Assembly (NCBI GenBank): GCA_016234205.1
Contig: JACRGN010000218.1
Location: forward strand, 1 to 22,944
Direction: 5' to 3'
Origin: Nitrospinota bacterium
Lineage (GTDB): Bacteria > Nitrospinota > Nitrospinia > UBA9942
DNA: 22,944 bases
Part shown: positions 20,347 to 22,944 of the stretch, piece after piece
Layout of the letters: every line of letters begins with the position of its first letter
Numbering within the stretch: position 1 is the stretch's first letter
Notes under the pieces: generated by a model
What the model saw: only the letters and a program-made list of their open reading frames with translations
Databases searched by the model: none
What the model was told of the DNA's origin: nothing
Program-made: the position numbers and the translations under genes

Positions 20347-20799
20347 TTAAGCGAAAAAATCAAATCTATTATCAGGACATGAAATTATAAATTTCCTTGT
20401 ATTGATACCAACGGAAGAAATATGTATATCAATCCTCTTTTCAGGCAGAAGTTTCTCCAGCCTTTCCGCCCATTCTATTATTACAACCTCATCTCCGCAC
20501 ATATGCTCCTCAATACCTATATCCTCAACCTCGTTAATATTATCCAACCGGTAGAGGTCTAAGTGGCAGACAGGCATCCTTCCCTTATATTGATTTATGA
20601 GTGTAAAAGTGGGGCTTCTTAGATATTTATCCTCTGCCACATCCAGCCCCTTTATTATCCCCTGTGCAAGACAGGTCTTGCCTGAGCCAAGGTCGCCATA
20701 GAGACATACAACATCGCCTGCTGTCAGCAATTTTCCGATAGCCCTTCCGATTTTTTGAGACTCTTCAGGGCTTGATGAAATTATAACCACAGATTTCAC
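20347..20799 (-). CDS. tsaE: tRNA threonylcarbamoyladenosine biosynthesis ATPase TsaE
   Basis: Small P-loop ATPase that works with TsaB and TsaD to place t6A at position 37 of ANN-decoding tRNAs; essential in many bacteria. Motifs: Walker A GDLGSGKT (35-42), the switch region RSPTFTLINQY (61-71), HLDLYRL (79-85) and IIEWAERL (107-114). The 150-aa length is normal. The first codons, GTG AAA TCT GTG GTT, come from half of a CCACAGA-type repeat (20786-20805), and no ribosome site precedes them. The start is therefore uncertain: GTG at 20799 or GTG at 20790. The neighbouring CBS gene is upstream on the same strand across another repeat copy. It marks the right boundary of the plus-strand island. 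Confidence 0.94.
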   Translation of the reverse strand: MKSVVIISSSPEESQKIGRAIGKLLTAGDVVCLYGDLGSGKTCLAQGIIKGLDVAEDKYLRSPTFTLINQYKGRMPVCHLDLYRLDNINEVEDIGIEEHMCGDEVVIIEWAERLEKLLPEKRIDIHISSVGINTRKFIISCPDNRFDFFA

Positions 20800-20805
20800 A
20801 GAGTT
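20786..20805. repeat. Half copy of the CCACAGA-type repeat at the tsaE start
   Basis: ACCACAGATTTCACAGAG reads as a single arm of the repeat family. On the minus strand it supplies TCTGTGAAATCTGTGGT, which includes the apparent GTG start codon of tsaE. Confidence 0.55.
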
Positions 20806-20827
20806 CTATTTATCTAAAAAACATGAA

Positions 20828-20904
20828 ACCACAGATAAACACAGATTTACACAGATTATTCAATAGAAAACTCTCCGTTTTTATCTGTGCCAATCTGTGG
20901 CTAA
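20828..20904. repeat. Full CCACAGA-type palindromic repeat between the CBS gene and tsaE
   Basis: The left arm has three tandem ACAGAT units (from 20829: CCACAGAT, then ACACAGAT, ACACAGAT). The right arm is ATCTGTG-CCA-ATCTGTGGCTAA (20883-20904). The centre is AT-rich. The arms match the copies at 6960-7028 and 9839-9918. Any open frame read through it is repeat-derived. Confidence 0.75.
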
Positions 20905-20912
20905 ATAAGAAT

Positions 20913-21362
20913 TTATTCCTTTGCCAGCGCCCTTACCACATCCACCTTCCCAACTACACCAACCAGATCATCACCCCTGAGCACGGGCAGGAGGTGAACT
21001 TTTTTCTCAGACATTATTGTGGCAATATCTTCCAGAGTAGCATCTTCATTAATTGTAATCACCTTCTTGCTGTATATATCCTTCACTGTAGCACCAAGCA
21101 TCTTCTCTATCTCCCTTTTCATCTTCTGTGGCCTCTCAAGAAATAACACCCCTTCAAAGAGCGTGACCACAGTCGGCAGGTGAAGATTCTTTTTCTGCTC
21201 AATGAGGTCGCTCTCAGTAACTACCCCTATTACCCTGTCATGCTCATCAAGAACAGGTGCACCGCTTATCTCATAATCTGCCAGCAGCTCCGCCACTTTT
21301 TTAACAGGCGTATCCAGAGATACAGTCAAAACATCCTTTGTCATAATATCCTTTGCCTTCAT
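20913..21362 (-). CDS. CBS-domain pair protein
   Basis: 149 aa consisting of two CBS motifs and little else: the first MKAKDIMTKDVLTVSLDTPV to ESDLI (about 1-55), the second VKDIYSKKVITINEDATLED to VDVVRALAKE (about 92-149). An extra helical insert (about 56-90) lies between them. Such pairs bind adenine nucleotides or SAM and act as energy sensors. The ATG overlaps the fumarase beta stop (ATGA), so it is translated with the fumarase operon and could sense nucleotide levels for it, although that link is only positional. Confidence 0.9.
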   Translation of the reverse strand: MKAKDIMTKDVLTVSLDTPVKKVAELLADYEISGAPVLDEHDRVIGVVTESDLIEQKKNLHLPTVVTLFEGVLFLERPQKMKREIEKMLGATVKDIYSKKVITINEDATLEDIATIMSEKKVHLLPVLRGDDLVGVVGKVDVVRALAKE

Positions 21363-21949
21363 AATCCTCCTCCTTTTAATGTAAGCCTGTTCAACACTTT
21401 TTCAGTTTTCTCATACATTGTCTTATGCAGGCTATTTCCATGAGAATCCATTGTGATGGTTACTGGAAAATCCTTTACATCCAGAACCCACATAGCCTCA
21501 GGAGACCCGAATTCTTTCAGCATAAATACATCCTTTACATCTACGACACATTCTGCCAACACCTGTGCAAGTCCGCCGATTGCATGAAAATATACAGCCT
21601 TATGTTTTTTAAAAGCCTTTAGAGTCCTGTCACCCATACCACCCTTGCCTATAATCCCGGATACTCCATATTCTTTTATCACCTCTGCAGTATATGGCTC
21701 CTGTCTCATACTTGTTGTCGGACCCGCCGCTGCTATAATCCATTTTTTACCAACCCTGTCAACAACAGGTCCGCAGTGATAGAGGACGCCATTTTTAAGG
21801 AGTTTTTTATATTTCTCAGGTCTCTTTTCAATTAAATACTTGTGAGCAACATCCCTTGCAGTAACTATTATGCCGTTGAGATGAACAGTATCTCCTGCCT
21901 TTAATTTCACAACATCCTTTTTTGATATTGGAGAATTTAGTATAACCAT
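21359..21949 (-). CDS. Class I fumarate hydratase, beta subunit
   Basis: C-terminal-type subunit of the two-subunit iron-sulphur fumarase (TCA cycle, fumarate to malate); the tartrate dehydratase beta chain is the closest alternative. It is 196 aa. Motifs: LKAGDTVHLNGIIVTARDVA near the start, LYHCGPVV, AAAGPTTSMRQEPY (about 74-87), the GKGGMG loop (102-107), and AVYFHAIGGLAQVLAECV. It overlaps the alpha subunit gene by 13 bp and the CBS gene by 4 bp. The alpha/beta gene order and overlap support a fumarase holoenzyme. Confidence 0.92.
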   Translation of the reverse strand: MVILNSPISKKDVVKLKAGDTVHLNGIIVTARDVAHKYLIEKRPEKYKKLLKNGVLYHCGPVVDRVGKKWIIAAAGPTTSMRQEPYTAEVIKEYGVSGIIGKGGMGDRTLKAFKKHKAVYFHAIGGLAQVLAECVVDVKDVFMLKEFGSPEAMWVLDVKDFPVTITMDSHGNSLHKTMYEKTEKVLNRLTLKGGGL

Positions 21950-22818
21950 TTCTTTGTCTTCCCATTTTCATATTCAAATCCCCGCCTTCTGTATGCCCAG
22001 CACATATATGTCACAGATACAAAGTATGATGGAGGTATCCTGCATAAAGAACCAATCTTTACTCCAAGAAGAGTTGTCATCCCGCCGAATCCCATTGGAC
22101 CTATACCTAATCTATTTGAATCTTTCATAATAGACTGTTCTAACTTACCAAGAACAGGATTCTTATTTCTGTCATCAAGACTTCTCAGTAACTGCCTCTT
22201 TGACTCCTCATATGATGAAACCCTGTCACCGCCGATACATACACCTAAAATTCCCGGCGAACATCCCCTCCCCTGTGCCTTATGAACTGCATCAAGGATA
22301 CATCTCCTGACTCCTTCCAAATCCCTCCCTGCATTGACTCTGCTGTCGGGGAGGGCATACTGTGTCCCCACATTCTCACACCCTCCGCCCTTCAGCATAA
22401 GTATCACCCTTATATAATCCTTTTTCCATTCTTCAAAATTTATTACAGGATAGCCCGGACCTGTTTTGTCACCAAGATTCTTTCCTGTAAGTGTATCAAC
22501 TATATTCGGCCTTAAATACAATTTATGGACAGATTCCTTTATTGCCTGATTTATTTTCTTCTTGATATCAATCTGTGAAACTCCATGAGGATAGTTTACA
22601 TAAAAAACAGGTGTCCCTGTATCCTGACACATAGGGAGAGATTTCTCTTTTGCGAGCTTTATATTCTTAAGAATCATCTGAAGGGTTTTATGTGCAATAG
22701 AATCTCTCTTTTCAGTTAAAAGCCCTTCCTTTATTGCCGTGACAACATCAACAGGCAAATCACTTGATGTCCTTCTTATGAGTTCAATAAATGCATCTAA
22801 TAGCTTTTCATTATCCAC
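21937..22818 (-). CDS. Class I fumarate hydratase, alpha subunit
   Basis: Carries the oxygen-sensitive [4Fe-4S] cluster of two-subunit fumarase. The three expected cluster cysteines are visible: Cys64 in LPMCQDTGTP, Cys186 in GRGCSPGILGV and Cys273 in YMCWAYRR. KGGGCENVGTQYALPD (143-158) is the substrate region; many relatives have Ser where this has Cys147. The start is GTG at 22818, with AAGG about 10 bases upstream, and the length of 293 aa is normal. Such enzymes are typical of anaerobic or microaerophilic bacteria. Tartrate dehydratase alpha is the alternative reading. Confidence 0.92.
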   Translation of the reverse strand: MDNEKLLDAFIELIRRTSSDLPVDVVTAIKEGLLTEKRDSIAHKTLQMILKNIKLAKEKSLPMCQDTGTPVFYVNYPHGVSQIDIKKKINQAIKESVHKLYLRPNIVDTLTGKNLGDKTGPGYPVINFEEWKKDYIRVILMLKGGGCENVGTQYALPDSRVNAGRDLEGVRRCILDAVHKAQGRGCSPGILGVCIGGDRVSSYEESKRQLLRSLDDRNKNPVLGKLEQSIMKDSNRLGIGPMGFGGMTTLLGVKIGSLCRIPPSYFVSVTYMCWAYRRRGFEYENGKTKKWLY

Positions 22819-22829
22819 TTTGTTAAACC

Positions 22830-22944
22830 TTAAATAATTCTTTTTCCTGTCCTTACTATCTCTTTAATAAATGGATTTGTTTTGTCAAAATCTGACCTTG
22901 CAAAAGCATGCGGCTCAATTCTTAAATCAACTTTTCTCCTCAGA
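22830..22944 (-). CDS. C-terminus of a nucleotidyltransferase-like protein (partial)
   Basis: The last 37 residues of a gene that enters from the right edge. They include VDLRIEPHAFARSDFDKTNP, then FIKEIVRTGKRII and a TAA stop at 22832-22830. The pattern of an acidic strand followed by PH-F-DF and PF-EI-TG is that of the C-terminal end of small MNT/polymerase-beta-type nucleotidyltransferase domains. With so little sequence the call is tentative. Its stop lies 11 bp before the fumarase alpha GTG. Confidence 0.5.
   Translation of the reverse strand, partial: LRRKVDLRIEPHAFARSDFDKTNPFIKEIVRTGKRII

Noticed and set aside
20823..21146. Plus-strand open frame beginning in the repeat
   Set aside because: Its first third is a translation of the CCACAGA repeat and the rest is antisense to the CBS gene.

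Overview
The window looks like chromosomal DNA from a diderm, moderately AT-rich bacterium, perhaps Nitrospirota or a deltaproteobacterium-like lineage. The evidence is an LPS-transport lptC-lptA-lptB set next to rpoN, hpf and PTS regulatory genes, two-subunit class I fumarase, and many short interspersed palindromic repeats in the intergenic gaps. No rRNA, tRNA or taxon-defining marker is present, so the placement is an inference.

Left flank (1-10510), all on the minus strand. In transcription order it reads lptC, lptA, lptB, rpoN, hpf (long form), ptsN, a mannose-type EIIA, ptsH, ptsI, metK, ahcY and the N-terminus of a SPOR-type membrane protein. This is the widespread rpoN/PTS-Ntr neighbourhood, but hprK and rapZ, often found between ptsN and the EIIA gene, are not there. 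A good sigma-54 type promoter (10539-10553) precedes lptC, so rpoN may lie in a sigma-54-dependent transcript. metK has its own sigma-70-like promoter with a palindrome at the predicted transcript start.

Accessory island (about 10.6-20.3 kb), all on the plus strand between two minus-strand housekeeping blocks. It begins with a DUF104 antitoxin/PIN toxin pair and a winged-helix gene fragment. Next come three overlapping genes: a divergent sigma-70-like factor, a HEAT-repeat protein with a beta-rich C-terminal domain, and an 1,100-residue helical-repeat/CHAT protease with an intact His/Cys dyad. Then come eight small genes, mostly membrane-anchored or secreted: a 67-aa soluble protein, a helical protein, a frameshifted signal-peptide/TM/coiled-coil protein, a three-TM protein, a secreted VWA protein with a complete MIDAS motif, a second VWA-like protein without one, and two tiny TM proteins sharing a GxWRL motif.

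The most interesting observation is a two-block motif, TGTCACAAAT-N11-GCTTAT, found once immediately before the sigma gene and once, with exactly the same spacing, before the membrane/VWA cluster. A weaker third match lies 61 bp after the second. The inferred model is that the sigma factor recognises this element, controls itself and switches on the downstream cluster, while the CHAT protease, perhaps by cleaving the HEAT protein, gates the sigma factor. That would resemble the protease/sigma logic of type III-E CRISPR (Craspase) loci, but with no CRISPR component present. This is a hypothesis built from sequence.

Right flank (20347-22944), minus strand. In transcription order it has a nucleotidyltransferase-like C-terminus, fumarase alpha and beta subunits, a CBS-pair protein and tsaE. 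A family of CCACAGAT-type palindromic repeats sits in several junctions and appears to have supplied the 5' ends of lptA and tsaE.
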